From contig NZ_CAMFLA010000030.1 of the NCBI RefSeq assembly GCF_945957525.1, positions 1 to 34,312 on the forward strand: DNA of 34,312 nt, given 5' to 3'. The notes beneath the pieces were generated by a model that worked only from the letters and a program-made list of their open reading frames with translations, did not search any database and was not told the origin of the DNA. Below are positions 16,146 through 25,266 of the stretch, in pieces. This stretch comes from an uncultured Aquitalea sp. (GTDB lineage: Bacteria; Pseudomonadota; Gammaproteobacteria; Burkholderiales; Chromobacteriaceae). Position numbers and translations under genes: made by a program. Numbering within the stretch: position 1 is the first letter of the stretch; the number at the start of each line of letters is the position of its first letter.

Positions 16146-16967
16146 ATGCATCCGATCCAGACTCTGATTGAAGAAGCCTTCGAAAAGCGCGCTGAAATCA
16201 CCCCGGCCACCGTCTCCGCCGAACTGAAGGCCGCCATCGGCCAGGTCATCGCCGAACTGGACAGCGGCCGCCTGCGCGTCGCCGAAAAAACCGACGGCGA
16301 CTGGGTCGTCAATCAATGGGTGAAGAAAGCCGTGCTGCTGTCGTTCCGCATTCGCGACAACGCCCTGTCCGACGACGGCGTCAGCCGCTATTTCGACAAG
16401 GTGGACACCAAGTTCCACGACTGGAACGAAACCCACTTCCGCGAAGCCGGCTTCCGCGTGGTGCCGGGCGCCGTGGCGCGCAAGGGCAGCTATGTCGCCA
16501 AGAACACCGTGCTGATGCCCTCCTACGTCAACATCGGCGCCTATGTCGATGAAGGCACCATGGTGGACACCTGGGCCACCGTCGGCTCTTGCGCCCAGAT
16601 CGGCAAGAACGTACACCTGTCCGGCGGCGTAGGCATCGGCGGCGTGCTGGAGCCGCTGCAGGCCGGCCCCACCATCATTGAAGACAACTGCTTCATCGGC
16701 GCGCGTTCCGAAGTCGTGGAAGGCGTGATTGTGGGCGAAGGCTCCGTCATCTCCATGGGCGTCTACATCGGCCAATCCACCAAGATCTACGATCGCGAAA
16801 CTGGCGAAGTCAGCTACGGTCGCATCCCGCCGGGCTCGGTGGTGGTCTCCGGCAACCTGCCGGCCAAGGACGGCAGCCACAGCCTGTACTGCGCCGTCAT
16901 TGTGAAGAAGGTGGATGCGCAAACGCGCAGCAAAACCAGCATCAACGATCTGCTGCGCGGCGTTTAA
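16146..16967 (+). CDS. dapD: Tetrahydrodipicolinate N-succinyltransferase DapD
   Basis: 273 residues (274 in E. coli). It adds succinyl from succinyl-CoA to tetrahydrodipicolinate, the step two reactions before DapC product formation. A helical N-terminal domain (about 1-95) precedes a left-handed beta helix of hexapeptide repeats (about 100-240) with [33 protein letters not shown] and SGGVGIGG. The start at 16146 has AAGGA at good spacing and gives the family N-terminus [15 protein letters not shown]; the frame is open from 16107. A terminator follows. Confidence 0.96.
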   Translation: MHPIQTLIEEAFEKRAEITPATVSAELKAAIGQVIAELDSGRLRVAEKTDGDWVVNQWVKKAVLLSFRIRDNALSDDGVSRYFDKVDTKFHDWNETHFREAGFRVVPGAVARKGSYVAKNTVLMPSYVNIGAYVDEGTMVDTWATVGSCAQIGKNVHLSGGVGIGGVLEPLQAGPTIIEDNCFIGARSEVVEGVIVGEGSVISMGVYIGQSTKIYDRETGEVSYGRIPPGSVVVSGNLPAKDGSHSLYCAVIVKKVDAQTRSKTSINDLLRGV

Positions 16968-16983
16968 GCCCCGGCCGCACGCG

Positions 16984-17008
16984 CAAGGCCCGGCATTGCC
17001 GGGTCTTG
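16984..17008 (+). terminator. Intrinsic terminator of dapD
   Basis: An 11-bp stem with one G-U pair and loop ATT, followed by TTGTTTG. It lies 17 bases after the dapD stop. Confidence 0.82.
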
Positions 17009-17051
17009 TTGTTTGTACGGATAGCGCCATTTTCAAGAATGCTTCACCATC

Positions 17052-17116
17052 ATGTTGTTAAACTGTTTTAAGTCGCCCCGCCCGCTCCGGCCTGCGTGAT
17101 ATGGTTTTAACAACAT
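17052..17116. repeat. Perfect 11-bp inverted repeat in the mla upstream region
   Basis: ATGTTGTTAAA (17052-17062) and its exact complement TTTAACAACAT (17106-17116) flank 43 bases of GC-rich DNA. The arms are AT-rich, unlike the surroundings. They could be paired binding sites for a regulator of mlaF or the base of a large stem-loop. It is not a terminator. Confidence 0.6.
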
Positions 17117-17156
17117 CTTTCCGCTTTTGACGTTTACATTCGGAAACCATCGGGAT

Positions 17157-17186
17157 TTGTCGCTGGTCCTAACTAGCCGATAAAAT
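17157..17186 (+). promoter_or_regulatory. Probable promoter of the mla operon
   Basis: TTGTCG (17157-17162) with GATAAA (17179-17184, spacer 16) or TAAAAT (17181-17186, spacer 18). This is the only good promoter-like pair between the dapD terminator and mlaF. It predicts a leader of about 80 bases. Confidence 0.5.
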
Positions 17187-17196
17187 TCCAGCACGC

Positions 17197-17253
17197 CGAC
17201 AGGCTGGCCTGCGCGCCGCTGTCGACGACGGGTTTCATCGCCCGTTCTTTTTC
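17197..17253 (+). other. Structured leader of mlaF, possible attenuator
   Basis: Two hairpins: CGACAG/CTGTCG (17197-17224), then ACGGG/CCCGT (17228-17245) followed by TCTTTTTCC. The second has the form of a short intrinsic terminator 18 bases before the mlaF start. The stem is only five base pairs with an eight-base loop, so function is uncertain. Confidence 0.35.
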
Positions 17254-17270
17254 CATCAGCCGGAAACCCT

Positions 17271-18089
17271 GTGTCCTCTGATCATTTCATTGAATTCCAG
17301 GACGTGAGCTTCGCCTATGGCGACCGCCCCATCCTGAAAAACATCAACCTCGCCATCCCGCGCGGCCAGCTTGTGGCCATCATGGGCGGCAGCGGCAGCG
17401 GCAAGACCACCATGCTGCGCCTCATCTCGGGTCAGATCCGCCCGAGCCGGGGCAAGGTGCTGGTGGGTGGTCGCGATGTGGCCGCCATGAGCCATGCCGA
17501 ACTGTTCGAGCATCGCCGCCGCATGGGCATGCTGTTCCAGTTTGGCGCGCTGTTCACCGACCTGTCGGTGGAAGACAACGTGGCCTTTCCGCTGCGCGAG
17601 CACACCCGTTTGCCGGACAGCATGATCCGGGATCTGGTGGTGATGAAGCTGTCCGCTGTCGGTCTGCGCGGCACCCAGACACTGATGCCCGCCGAACTGT
17701 CCGGCGGCATGGCCCGCCGCGTGGCGCTGGCCCGCGCCATTGCGCTGGACCCGCAACTGATGCTGTACGACGAGCCCTTCACCGGGCTGGACCCGATCTC
17801 GCTGGGCGTGATCGCTCATTTGGTCAAGAAACTGAACGACGCGCTGGGCACCACCGCCGTCATGGTGACGCACGACGTGCACAAGTCGCTGGATATCGTC
17901 GACCACGTCTACTTTGTCTCCAATGGCGAAATCGTCGCCGAAGGCAGCGCGGAAGAAGTGCGCGCCTCCACCTCTCCCTGGGTGCATCAGTTTGTCTGGG
18001 GCGAAGCCGACGGCCCAGTGCATTTCGCCTACCCCGCCGGCAGTACGCTGGAAGAGGATCTTGGTCTGAAAGGAGGCCGGCATGCTTGA
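17271..18089 (+). CDS. mlaF: Phospholipid transport ABC ATPase MlaF
   Basis: 272 residues starting at GTG. It is the ATPase of the MlaFEDB inner-membrane complex, which helps keep the outer membrane asymmetric by moving phospholipids between membranes. It shows Walker A GGSGSGKTT, Q loop FQFGALFTDLSVEDNVAFP, signature LSGGMARRVALARA, Walker B LMLYDEPFTGLDP and switch His in VTHDVH. The segment FTDLSVEDNVAFPLRE is characteristic of the Mla/Ttg2A branch. It is first of six plus-strand genes and overlaps mlaE by eight bases. Confidence 0.95.
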   Translation: MSSDHFIEFQDVSFAYGDRPILKNINLAIPRGQLVAIMGGSGSGKTTMLRLISGQIRPSRGKVLVGGRDVAAMSHAELFEHRRRMGMLFQFGALFTDLSVEDNVAFPLREHTRLPDSMIRDLVVMKLSAVGLRGTQTLMPAELSGGMARRVALARAIALDPQLMLYDEPFTGLDPISLGVIAHLVKKLNDALGTTAVMVTHDVHKSLDIVDHVYFVSNGEIVAEGSAEEVRASTSPWVHQFVWGEADGPVHFAYPAGSTLEEDLGLKGGRHA

Positions 18090-18867
18090 TTCCCTGCTCT
18101 CCCCGATCCGCAATCTGGGCCACATGACCGTCAACGCTGTCTGGCGGCTGGGTTTCATCACCCGCTTCCTGCTGGCTATCCTGCGTTACTCCGGCCAGAG
18201 CCTGCTGCGCTTCAGCCTGACCATCCGCGAAATCTACTTCGCCGGCGTGCTGTCGCTCATCATCATCGTGGTGTCCGGCCTCTTCGTCGGCATGGTGCTC
18301 GGCCTGCAGGGTTACAACACCTTGTCCCGCTTCGGCTCGGCCGACGCATTGGGCGCGCTGGTGGCGCTGTCCCTGCTGCGCGAATTGGGCCCGGTGCTGG
18401 CCGCGCTGTTGTTCGCCAGCCGCGCCGGCAGCGCCATGACGGCGGAAATCGGCCTGATGAAAGCCACGGAACAGCTGGACGCCATGAGCGTGATGGCGGT
18501 CAACCCCATTGCCCGCGTGGTGGCCCCGCGCTTCTGGGCCGGCGTGATCTCCATGCCCATCCTGGCCGCGCTGTTCAACGTCATGGGCATCTTCGGCGGC
18601 TATCTGGTTGGCGTGGTGATGATCGGTCTGGACAACGGCACCTTCTGGTCGCAGATGCAAAACAATGTCGATCTGCATTACGACGTGATCAACGGCCTGA
18701 TCAAGAGCCTGTGCTTCGGCGTCGTGGTCACCCTTATCGCCGTCTTCGAAGGCTACGATGCCACGCCCACGGCGGCGGGCGTCTCCTCCGCCACCACACG
18801 CACGGTGGTGACTTCGGCTCTGGTAATCCTGGCGGTGGACTTCGTCCTCACCGCCTTCATGTTCTAG
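18082..18867 (+). CDS. mlaE: Phospholipid transport permease MlaE
   Basis: 261 residues, the usual family size. It is the membrane subunit of the Mla complex (MlaE/Ttg2B permease family). About five hydrophobic segments are visible, including ILSLIIIVVSG-like and VLAALLFASRAGSAMTAEIGLMKATEQLDAMSVM, the latter being the family signature. The AGGAGG just before the ATG (in the end of mlaF) is an ideal ribosome binding site. mlaD follows after 10 bases. Confidence 0.95.
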   Translation: MLDSLLSPIRNLGHMTVNAVWRLGFITRFLLAILRYSGQSLLRFSLTIREIYFAGVLSLIIIVVSGLFVGMVLGLQGYNTLSRFGSADALGALVALSLLRELGPVLAALLFASRAGSAMTAEIGLMKATEQLDAMSVMAVNPIARVVAPRFWAGVISMPILAALFNVMGIFGGYLVGVVMIGLDNGTFWSQMQNNVDLHYDVINGLIKSLCFGVVVTLIAVFEGYDATPTAAGVSSATTRTVVTSALVILAVDFVLTAFMF

Positions 18868-18877
18868 GAAACGTTGA

Positions 18878-19366
18878 ATGAAACGCTCTACTATTGATTT
18901 GTGGGTTGGCATTTTCGTGGCCATCGGCCTTGCCGCCGTGGTGTTCCTGTCCCTGAAGGTGGCCAATCTCACTCCGCAAAGCGCCGACCAGACCTACACC
19001 CTCTACGCCGATTTCGACAATATCGGCGGCCTGAAGGTGAAAGCGCCGGTGAAGCAGGCCGGCGTGGTGGTGGGTCGCGTGGCCGGCATCGAGCTGGACA
19101 GCAAAACCTACCGCGCCCGCGTAACGCTCAGCATGGACAAGAAGTTCACCTTCAGCCGCGACGTGAGCGCCGAGATTCTCACCTCCGGCCTGTTGGGCGA
19201 GCAGTACATCGGCCTGATGCAGGGCGGCGACCCGGACGAGCTGAAACCGGGCGAGCACATCACGCTGACCTCCTCGGCGCTGGTACTGGAGCAGCTGATC
19301 GGCAAGTTCATGACCAGCTTCGCTGAAAAAGGCAGTAGCGGCCACGATGCCTCCGCCGCGCAGTAA
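18878..19366 (+). CDS. mlaD: MCE-domain lipid-binding protein MlaD
   Basis: 162 residues. One N-terminal membrane anchor (about 8-28) is followed by a single MCE domain (about 38-115: YTLYADFDNIGGLKVKAPVKQAGVVVGRV) and a helix that ends the hexamer pore. MlaD hexamers in the periplasm hand lipids between MlaC and MlaFE. It is tightly spaced in the operon. The Ser/Gly-rich C-terminal tail is short and unremarkable. Confidence 0.95.
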   Translation: MKRSTIDLWVGIFVAIGLAAVVFLSLKVANLTPQSADQTYTLYADFDNIGGLKVKAPVKQAGVVVGRVAGIELDSKTYRARVTLSMDKKFTFSRDVSAEILTSGLLGEQYIGLMQGGDPDELKPGEHITLTSSALVLEQLIGKFMTSFAEKGSSGHDASAAQ

Positions 19367-19402
19367 CTCTTTAAGACCACTTTTCGATTGAAGAACAAGA
19401 CC

Positions 19403-20023
19403 ATGAAAAAATTCCTCGCTTGCTTCTGTGTTCTGCTGGGCCTCAGCGCCCCCGTTTTCGCCGCCGCCGACAATCCGGTGGACCTGGTGCGCGACGCATC
19501 CCGCCAGATTCTGGACACCATCAAGAAAGAAAACGGCAAGAACACTGCACAGATCCGCCAACAGGTGGAGTCCATCGCCGTACCCCAGTTCGACTTCCAA
19601 CGCATGACAGCGCTGGCCGTCGGCATGGGCTGGCGTCAGGCTTCGCCGACCCAGCAAGGCCAGCTGGCCCAGCAATTCCAAACCCTGCTGGTACGCACCT
19701 ACTCCTCCACCATGACCCGCTTCAAGAATGCGCAAATCGACGTCAGCCCGAATGCCGTCATGGGCAACAGCGGCCGCGAAGCCACCGTCAAGACCCAGGT
19801 TTCCCTGCCCGGTGCCAACGACAAGGGCCCGGTAGCCGTTGACTACACCCTGTACAAAACTGCTCAAGGCTGGAAGGTATTCAATGTCAGCGTGGAAGGC
19901 GCCAGCCTGGTTACGGTCTACCGCAACCAGTTCACTCAGGAAATCAGCAAGAGCGGCGTGGACGGCCTGATCAAGATGCTGCAGGACAAGAACGCTGCCC
20001 CGGCTGCGGCCAGCAAGGGTTGA
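19403..20023 (+). CDS. mlaC: Periplasmic phospholipid-binding protein MlaC
   Basis: 206 residues. A signal peptide (MKKFLACFCVLLGLSAPVFA, cleaved after AFA-type AAA) precedes the Ttg2D/MlaC domain with VDLVRDASRQILDTIKKE and ALAVGMGWRQASPTQQGQLAQQFQTLLVRTYSSTM. MlaC carries phospholipid through the periplasm between MlaA and MlaD. The frame is open from a TTG at 19388; the ATG at 19403 gives a normal signal peptide. The Shine-Dalgarno sequence is weak for either start. Confidence 0.94.
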   Translation: MKKFLACFCVLLGLSAPVFAAADNPVDLVRDASRQILDTIKKENGKNTAQIRQQVESIAVPQFDFQRMTALAVGMGWRQASPTQQGQLAQQFQTLLVRTYSSTMTRFKNAQIDVSPNAVMGNSGREATVKTQVSLPGANDKGPVAVDYTLYKTAQGWKVFNVSVEGASLVTVYRNQFTQEISKSGVDGLIKMLQDKNAAPAAASKG

Positions 20024-20025
20024 TC

Positions 20026-20319
20026 ATGTTCGAGGAAACCGCTCCGGGCGCCGGTCGCCTGACCGGCAAACTGGATATGAACAGCAGCGGCGCGCTGCTG
20101 CAGACACTCACGCGCCGCGCCGCCTCCGGACCGCTGCGACTGGATATCTCCGGCATCGACGAGGCCGACTCCGCCGCCATCGCGCTGCTACTGGCCAGCC
20201 AGCGCGCAGCGCAGGCCGCCGGCCACGCACTGACACTGGAAGGTTGGCCGAAGAACCTGCGCAGCCTGGTTGAGCTGTACGCACTGGACGGGCTGCTCGG
20301 CCTGTCGGGAGAACATTGA
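20026..20319 (+). CDS. mlaB: STAS-domain protein MlaB
   Basis: 97 residues. A single STAS domain (RLTGKLDMNSSGALLQTL... LRLDISGIDEADSAAIALLLASQ). MlaB binds MlaF and stabilises or activates the complex. The ATG lies two bases after the mlaC stop, and the stop codon overlaps the mlaA start. The Asp-Ser of DEADSAAIALL is at the position phosphorylated in anti-sigma antagonists, but in MlaB it is not known to be regulated. A copy of the recurrent word (20243-20252) encodes GWPKN. Confidence 0.92.
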   Translation: MFEETAPGAGRLTGKLDMNSSGALLQTLTRRAASGPLRLDISGIDEADSAAIALLLASQRAAQAAGHALTLEGWPKNLRSLVELYALDGLLGLSGEH

Positions 20320-21155
20320 TGAAACGGACGCGTCTTTCCCTTTGCGCGCCCCTGCTGGCGGTCAGTCTGCTGGCCGGCTGCGCCAGTGCGCCGCCCAGCT
20401 CCCCGCACGACCCTTACGAGTCGTTCAACCGCTCAATGTACAACTTCAACGACAAGGCTGACCGCTGGGTGGTCAAGCCTGCTGCTGAAGGCTATCGCGC
20501 GGTAACGCCGCAACCGTTCCGCTCGGCGGTGGGCAACTTCTTCGACAACATCAAGGATGTCTACAGCGCCGGCAGCAATCTGTTGCGCTGGGAACCGGAG
20601 AAGGCACTGAACGACACCATGCGGGTGATGATCAACTCCACCTTCGGCTTGTTCGGCCTGATCGACATCGCCACCCCGGCCGGCCTGAAGAACAACAAGA
20701 ATGGACTTGGCGACACCTTCGCCACCTGGGGCTGGAAAGACAGCAATTATCTGGTGCTGCCTTTCTTTGGACCCAGCACGGTGCGGGATGGAACGGGCTT
20801 TGGCCTGTCCTTGTTCACCAACGGGCCGGAACGTCTCGTGTACCACAACACGCCGGAGGCAGTGGCGTTCTATAGCCTGTACGGCGTCAATACCCGTTCG
20901 CGCTTTATAGACCTGGGGCTGGACGAATCGCTGGGCACCGCCGCCATTGATCCTTACACCTATATGCGCGACGGTTACCTGCAGCTGCGGGCGAAGCAGT
21001 TGGGTTTGCCCAACCCCACCCAACAGGACGACGTAAACATCGATGATCTGGTCAGCGCGCCTGCTGCTGCGCCCGTGAAAGATGCCTCCGCGCCGGCAGC
21101 CGCATCGGCCCCGGCCGCAGCCGCACCGACGGTAGACGCCTCGGCCGCGCAATAA
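20319..21155 (+). CDS. mlaA: Outer-membrane lipoprotein MlaA (VacJ)
   Basis: 278 residues. Lipobox LLAGC with Cys21. The VacJ domain shows DPYESFNRSMYNFNDKADRWVVKPAAEGYR, VGNFFDNIKD and GLGDTFATWGWKDSNYLVLPFFGPSTVRDG. MlaA sits in the outer membrane and removes phospholipids from its outer leaflet, passing them to MlaC. The last 45 residues are an Ala/Pro-rich low-complexity tail that most family members lack or vary. In E. coli mlaA is elsewhere; here it is last in the operon, as in several betaproteobacteria. Start and mlaB stop overlap (TGATG). Confidence 0.94.
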   Translation: MKRTRLSLCAPLLAVSLLAGCASAPPSSPHDPYESFNRSMYNFNDKADRWVVKPAAEGYRAVTPQPFRSAVGNFFDNIKDVYSAGSNLLRWEPEKALNDTMRVMINSTFGLFGLIDIATPAGLKNNKNGLGDTFATWGWKDSNYLVLPFFGPSTVRDGTGFGLSLFTNGPERLVYHNTPEAVAFYSLYGVNTRSRFIDLGLDESLGTAAIDPYTYMRDGYLQLRAKQLGLPNPTQQDDVNIDDLVSAPAAAPVKDASAPAAASAPAAAAPTVDASAAQ

Positions 21156-21171
21156 GACTCGCACTACCCTA

Positions 21172-21202
21172 GCGACAAGGCCGCCTCTGGCGGCCTTGTC
21201 GC
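21172..21202 (+). terminator. Terminator of the mla operon
   Basis: A perfect 14-bp stem GCGACAAGGCCGCC with loop TCT, then ATTTCC. The T run is short. The first bases of the stem repeat those of the slyX terminator. Confidence 0.75.
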
Positions 21203-21297
21203 ATTTCCGCATGCCACATACTCGCCTTTGATCTGGCGCAAATCCAACCCCACCTTTTATATTAGAATTTGCTTAATTAAATGACAGGAGCCGTATC

Positions 21298-21459
21298 ATG
21301 GAAGACATCCGCGTATCGCAAGAAGTGCTGGAATACCTGACCCGCTGCATGCGTCATGCCGTATCCAACGGCCAGTACCTGACACCGCAACTGCTGGAAG
21401 AAGCCATTGAAGACTTCGCCGCCGAACATCCGCAACAAAACGTGGCTATCCTCCACTGA
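21298..21459 (+). CDS. Small conserved-looking protein of 53 residues, unknown function
   Basis: A 53-codon frame from ATG at 21298 to TGA at 21457-21459. It begins MEDIRVSQEVLEYLTRCM and is mostly helical, acidic and soluble, with one cysteine. AGGAG lies eight bases before the ATG, and an AT-rich promoter-like segment (TATATTAG at about 21258-21265) precedes it. Codons are GC3-biased like the neighbours. It stands between the mla terminator and its own terminator at 21506-21528, so it is a free-standing transcription unit. I do not recognise it. Confidence 0.75.
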   Translation: MEDIRVSQEVLEYLTRCMRHAVSNGQYLTPQLLEEAIEDFAAEHPQQNVAILH

Positions 21460-21477
21460 GCCCCGCCCAGTGCAATA

Positions 21478-21491
21478 GCCGCCAAGGCGGC
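21478..21491 (+). other. Small GC-rich hairpin after the 53-residue gene
   Basis: GCCGCC-AA-GGCGGC, 18 bases after the stop codon and ahead of the true terminator at 21506. It has no T run. It may be a 3'-end stability element. Confidence 0.35.
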
Positions 21492-21505
21492 AAGTCATAA
21501 AATGA

Positions 21506-21528
21506 AAAGGGCGACAACGTCGCCCTTT
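21506..21528. terminator. Bidirectional intrinsic terminator
   Basis: A perfect 10-bp stem AAAGGGCGAC/GTCGCCCTTT with loop AAC, then GTGTTTTCC. It lies between the convergent 53-residue gene and the chemoreceptor gene. Confidence 0.85.
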
Positions 21529-21535
21529 GTGTTTT

Positions 21536-21550
21536 CCTTCGGCCAATCTT
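21536..21550 (+). repeat. One-base variant of the recurrent word at the end of the chemoreceptor gene
   Basis: CCTTCGGCCAATCTT overlaps the stop codon of the chemoreceptor gene (minus strand) and lies between it and the terminator. It differs from the consensus by one base (T for C). Confidence 0.5.
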
Positions 21551-23531
21551 ACAGCTTGAAGCGGCCAATCAGCCTTTCCAGCTCATCGCCCAGGGTTTTC
21601 AGGCACTCGGTGGCGTCATGCGCCTGCGCCACCGACTCATCAGTCCGTTGCAACATATTGTGAATGCTCTCGATATGTTGGGCGATCTCCTGACTGGCGG
21701 TGGACTGCTCTGCCGTCGCCACAGCGATATCTCCCACGGTACGCACCACCTGCTGCGTGTTGTCGGTAATCAGCGAGATGGAATCCGCCGCCGCGCGCGC
21801 CAGCCTCACCCCCGAGTCCACCTGCGCCAGCGCGCCATCCATGCTGCCGGAAGCGCGGCCGGTTTCCTGCTGGATGCTAGAGATCATGCCGCCGATTTCA
21901 AGCGTGGCCTGCGCCGTGCGTTCGGCCAACTTGCGCACCTCGTCGGCTACCACCGCAAACCCCCTGCCCTGTTCGCCCGCGCGCGCCGCCTCAATGGCCG
22001 CATTCAAGGCCAGCAGATTGGTCTGGTCGGCAATATCGCGAATCACATTGACGATGCTGCTGATATCCGCCGAGCGCGTTTGCAAAGAGGCCATCACATC
22101 GGACAGGGCGCGCACCGTGGCGGCAATCTGCCCGATTTCCGCCGCCGTGGAATGTACGCTGCCCGCCACCTGACGCGACAACTCGCCCGCCTCCTGCGCC
22201 AGTCCTTCGGCAGAGCGAGTGGAGTCGGCAATATGGCTGATGCTGACCGACAGCTGCTCCACACTGGCGGCCGTGGCGTTGGCCGCCTCGGACTGCTGGG
22301 CCGAACTACTGCGGATATGGCGGATATCGCCGGCCAGGCCACGCACCGATGACGACAAATCGTCGGCATGGCCTTTAACATCCACCATCATGTCGTGCAA
22401 CAGGCCGGTAAAGCGGTTGAAGGCGGCGGCAGCCTGGCCGATTTCATCCTTGCCGTTGCCCTGCAACTGGCGAGTCAAATCGCCGGTACCATCGGACAAT
22501 TCGCTCATCGCGCGCTGCAGACGACTTAGCGGACGCAAACTCAGGCTGATCCCCATGCCCATCAACAGCATGATGAGCGCCAGAATGGCGGCGCTGATAA
22601 TGATGGATTGCCATAGTGCCGCTTTGGCCGGCGCCAGCGCGGCCTCCAGCGGAATGCTGATGCGCACGGCCCAAGGCGCGGCGATGGCGCCAACAGTGAC
22701 CGGCATCACGAAGTGGCGGTTGCCGTCGCCGGTTTCATACTGGTAGGGCTGACCCTTCAGGATGGCTTCCTTGGCCTCTGCCGGCAAAGCGTTATCTGGC
22801 TTGCCTATCAGCGCCTTGTCCGGACCGCCCAACAACACCGCCTTGTTGGAGTACAAGCTCATGAAACCGCTGTCGTAGGGTTTGATCTTGGCAGCCAGCT
22901 CCTGCAAGTGGCCCAGCGCCAGATCAACACCCGTCACCCCTATCGCCTTGCCGTCCGCCAGCAAGGGGATGGACAGCGTGCCCATCAGAATCTTGATGTC
23001 CGGATCGACATAAGGCTCGGTCAGCATCGGCTTGCCGCTGGCCTTGGGCGTTTTGTAGTAGTCGCTGTCGTCTACCCCCTCAGCACCCCACACTACATCC
23101 ACCTTGCCGCCCTTGGTAAACCAGTAAACGCCGGCGCGACCCGTTTTGTCGTTATGCTCAGAACCGGCCAACTCCTTGTCCTTGCCATCCAGCGCATCCG
23201 GCTCCCAGATCACCCAGTAGCCCACGGCATCAGGATTGTGCGGCAGCTGGCGCTTGGTCATCTCGGAAATCAGCGCGCGCGGATTGGCTTGCTGGCCTTG
23301 CCTCACAGCCATTGCATCTTCGGACAGGGCCTGCACGGTATTGAAAGAAGACTCCAGCAAGCGCTGCACATTGCCAGCCTCGCGCTGCGCCAGCAATTCG
23401 GCGCTGCCAAGCGCCGCCTGGCGCGCTTGCTGGTAATTGCTGTAACTGTTGGCCCCGATGAGCAGGGAGAATCCCACGAATATCAGCGCAGCGCTGCCGG
23501 CCAGCATCTTGCTGCGGATGGTTGTCAGCAT
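21549..23531 (-). CDS. Methyl-accepting chemotaxis protein with a periplasmic Cache sensor
   Basis: 660 residues. A membrane helix (about 9-31), a large periplasmic sensor of dCache type (about 35-275), a second helix (about 283-305), HAMP, and a signalling domain. The sensor has TEPYVDP and GVTGVDLAL, common in Cache receptors for amino acids and amines, but the Arg and Trp of the classical amino-acid motif are not obvious (DSDYYKTP instead), so the ligand is unknown. The hairpin tip is [39 protein letters not shown]. No CheR/CheB-tethering pentapeptide ends the protein. The start is set at [10 protein letters not shown]; the frame opens 20 codons upstream. The gene separates mla from the murA operon. 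Confidence 0.93.
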   Translation of the reverse strand: MLTTIRSKMLAGSAALIFVGFSLLIGANSYSNYQQARQAALGSAELLAQREAGNVQRLLESSFNTVQALSEDAMAVRQGQQANPRALISEMTKRQLPHNPDAVGYWVIWEPDALDGKDKELAGSEHNDKTGRAGVYWFTKGGKVDVVWGAEGVDDSDYYKTPKASGKPMLTEPYVDPDIKILMGTLSIPLLADGKAIGVTGVDLALGHLQELAAKIKPYDSGFMSLYSNKAVLLGGPDKALIGKPDNALPAEAKEAILKGQPYQYETGDGNRHFVMPVTVGAIAAPWAVRISIPLEAALAPAKAALWQSIIISAAILALIMLLMGMGISLSLRPLSRLQRAMSELSDGTGDLTRQLQGNGKDEIGQAAAAFNRFTGLLHDMMVDVKGHADDLSSSVRGLAGDIRHIRSSSAQQSEAANATAASVEQLSVSISHIADSTRSAEGLAQEAGELSRQVAGSVHSTAAEIGQIAATVRALSDVMASLQTRSADISSIVNVIRDIADQTNLLALNAAIEAARAGEQGRGFAVVADEVRKLAERTAQATLEIGGMISSIQQETGRASGSMDGALAQVDSGVRLARAAADSISLITDNTQQVVRTVGDIAVATAEQSTASQEIAQHIESIHNMLQRTDESVAQAHDATECLKTLGDELERLIGRFKL

Positions 23532-23682
23532 ATTGAACCCGTTTTGTTTATCTGTTTTGCGATGCGGTCGCTCCGTCTTGCACATGGGCAAGACACGCCA
23601 CTTCCCCTTTTATGATCATAGATAAAGGAAAAACAGGTTTCCTGACAATAGTTAAAAATCCGTCGCGTAGCATAAATGATAA
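23532..23682 (-). promoter_or_regulatory. AT-rich upstream region of the chemoreceptor gene
   Basis: Between the murA terminator and the chemoreceptor start the DNA is AT-rich. On the minus strand TTGTCA (23643-23648) could be a -35, but the -10 at 17 bases (TTATCT) is poor. A perfect 10-bp palindrome TATGATCATA lies at 23611-23620. No sigma28-type box was recognised. Confidence 0.35.
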
Positions 23683-23708
23683 AAAAGGCAGCCCGCAGGC
23701 TGCCTTTT
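23683..23708 (-). terminator. Intrinsic terminator of the murA operon
   Basis: An 11-bp stem (23683-23693 with 23698-23708), loop of four, and TTTTTTATC on the minus strand. It lies 22 bases past the murA stop. Confidence 0.87.
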
Positions 23709-23730
23709 GCACGACAAGGTTGTAAAAGCG

Positions 23731-24990
<1,260 letters not shown>

Positions 24991-24993
24991 TCA

Positions 24994-25242
24994 TTAACCT
25001 TGCAGTTTTTCCCATTCGTCCGGCGTAGCCGCCTTGACGATGGAAAGCGCGTGAATTTCGTTGCTGGCCAGCCGGGTGGCGATCACTTCCTTCACCATGC
25101 GGTGGCGATCCACCAGACGCTTGCCGGAGAAAGCCGGCGACACCACGGTAGCGTAGAAATGGTGACCATCGCCCTCCACTTCCAGATGGGAGCAGTCGAG
25201 CCCGGCGGCGATGTATTGTTTAACCTGTTCGGCAGTCATCAT
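24994..25242 (-). CDS. ibaG: BolA-family protein IbaG
   Basis: 82 residues. A BolA domain with VEGDGHHFYATVVSPAFSGKRLVDRHRMV, the conserved His being in the H-x-M-V motif. IbaG (YrbA) works with monothiol glutaredoxins in iron-sulfur cluster handling and acid stress. It precedes murA, as in E. coli, which supports IbaG rather than BolA. Two adjacent ATGs exist; the upstream one is nine bases from AGGA and was chosen. Confidence 0.9.
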   Translation of the reverse strand: MMTAEQVKQYIAAGLDCSHLEVEGDGHHFYATVVSPAFSGKRLVDRHRMVKEVIATRLASNEIHALSIVKAATPDEWEKLQG

Positions 25243-25266
25243 AAGTAAAAATCCTGAAAACGCATC

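Noticed and set aside
16089-17036. Minus-strand open frame opposite dapD
   Set aside because: Low-complexity Ala/Gly/Asp/His product mirroring the dapD hexapeptide repeats; no ribosome binding site.
19388-19402. TTG start for mlaC
   Set aside because: The ATG at 19403 gives a normal signal peptide and neither start has a better ribosome site.
20026-20319. mlaB STAS protein as partner of the receiver-ATPase at 7936
   Set aside because: It is embedded in the mla operon, where a STAS subunit is a standard part of the transporter.
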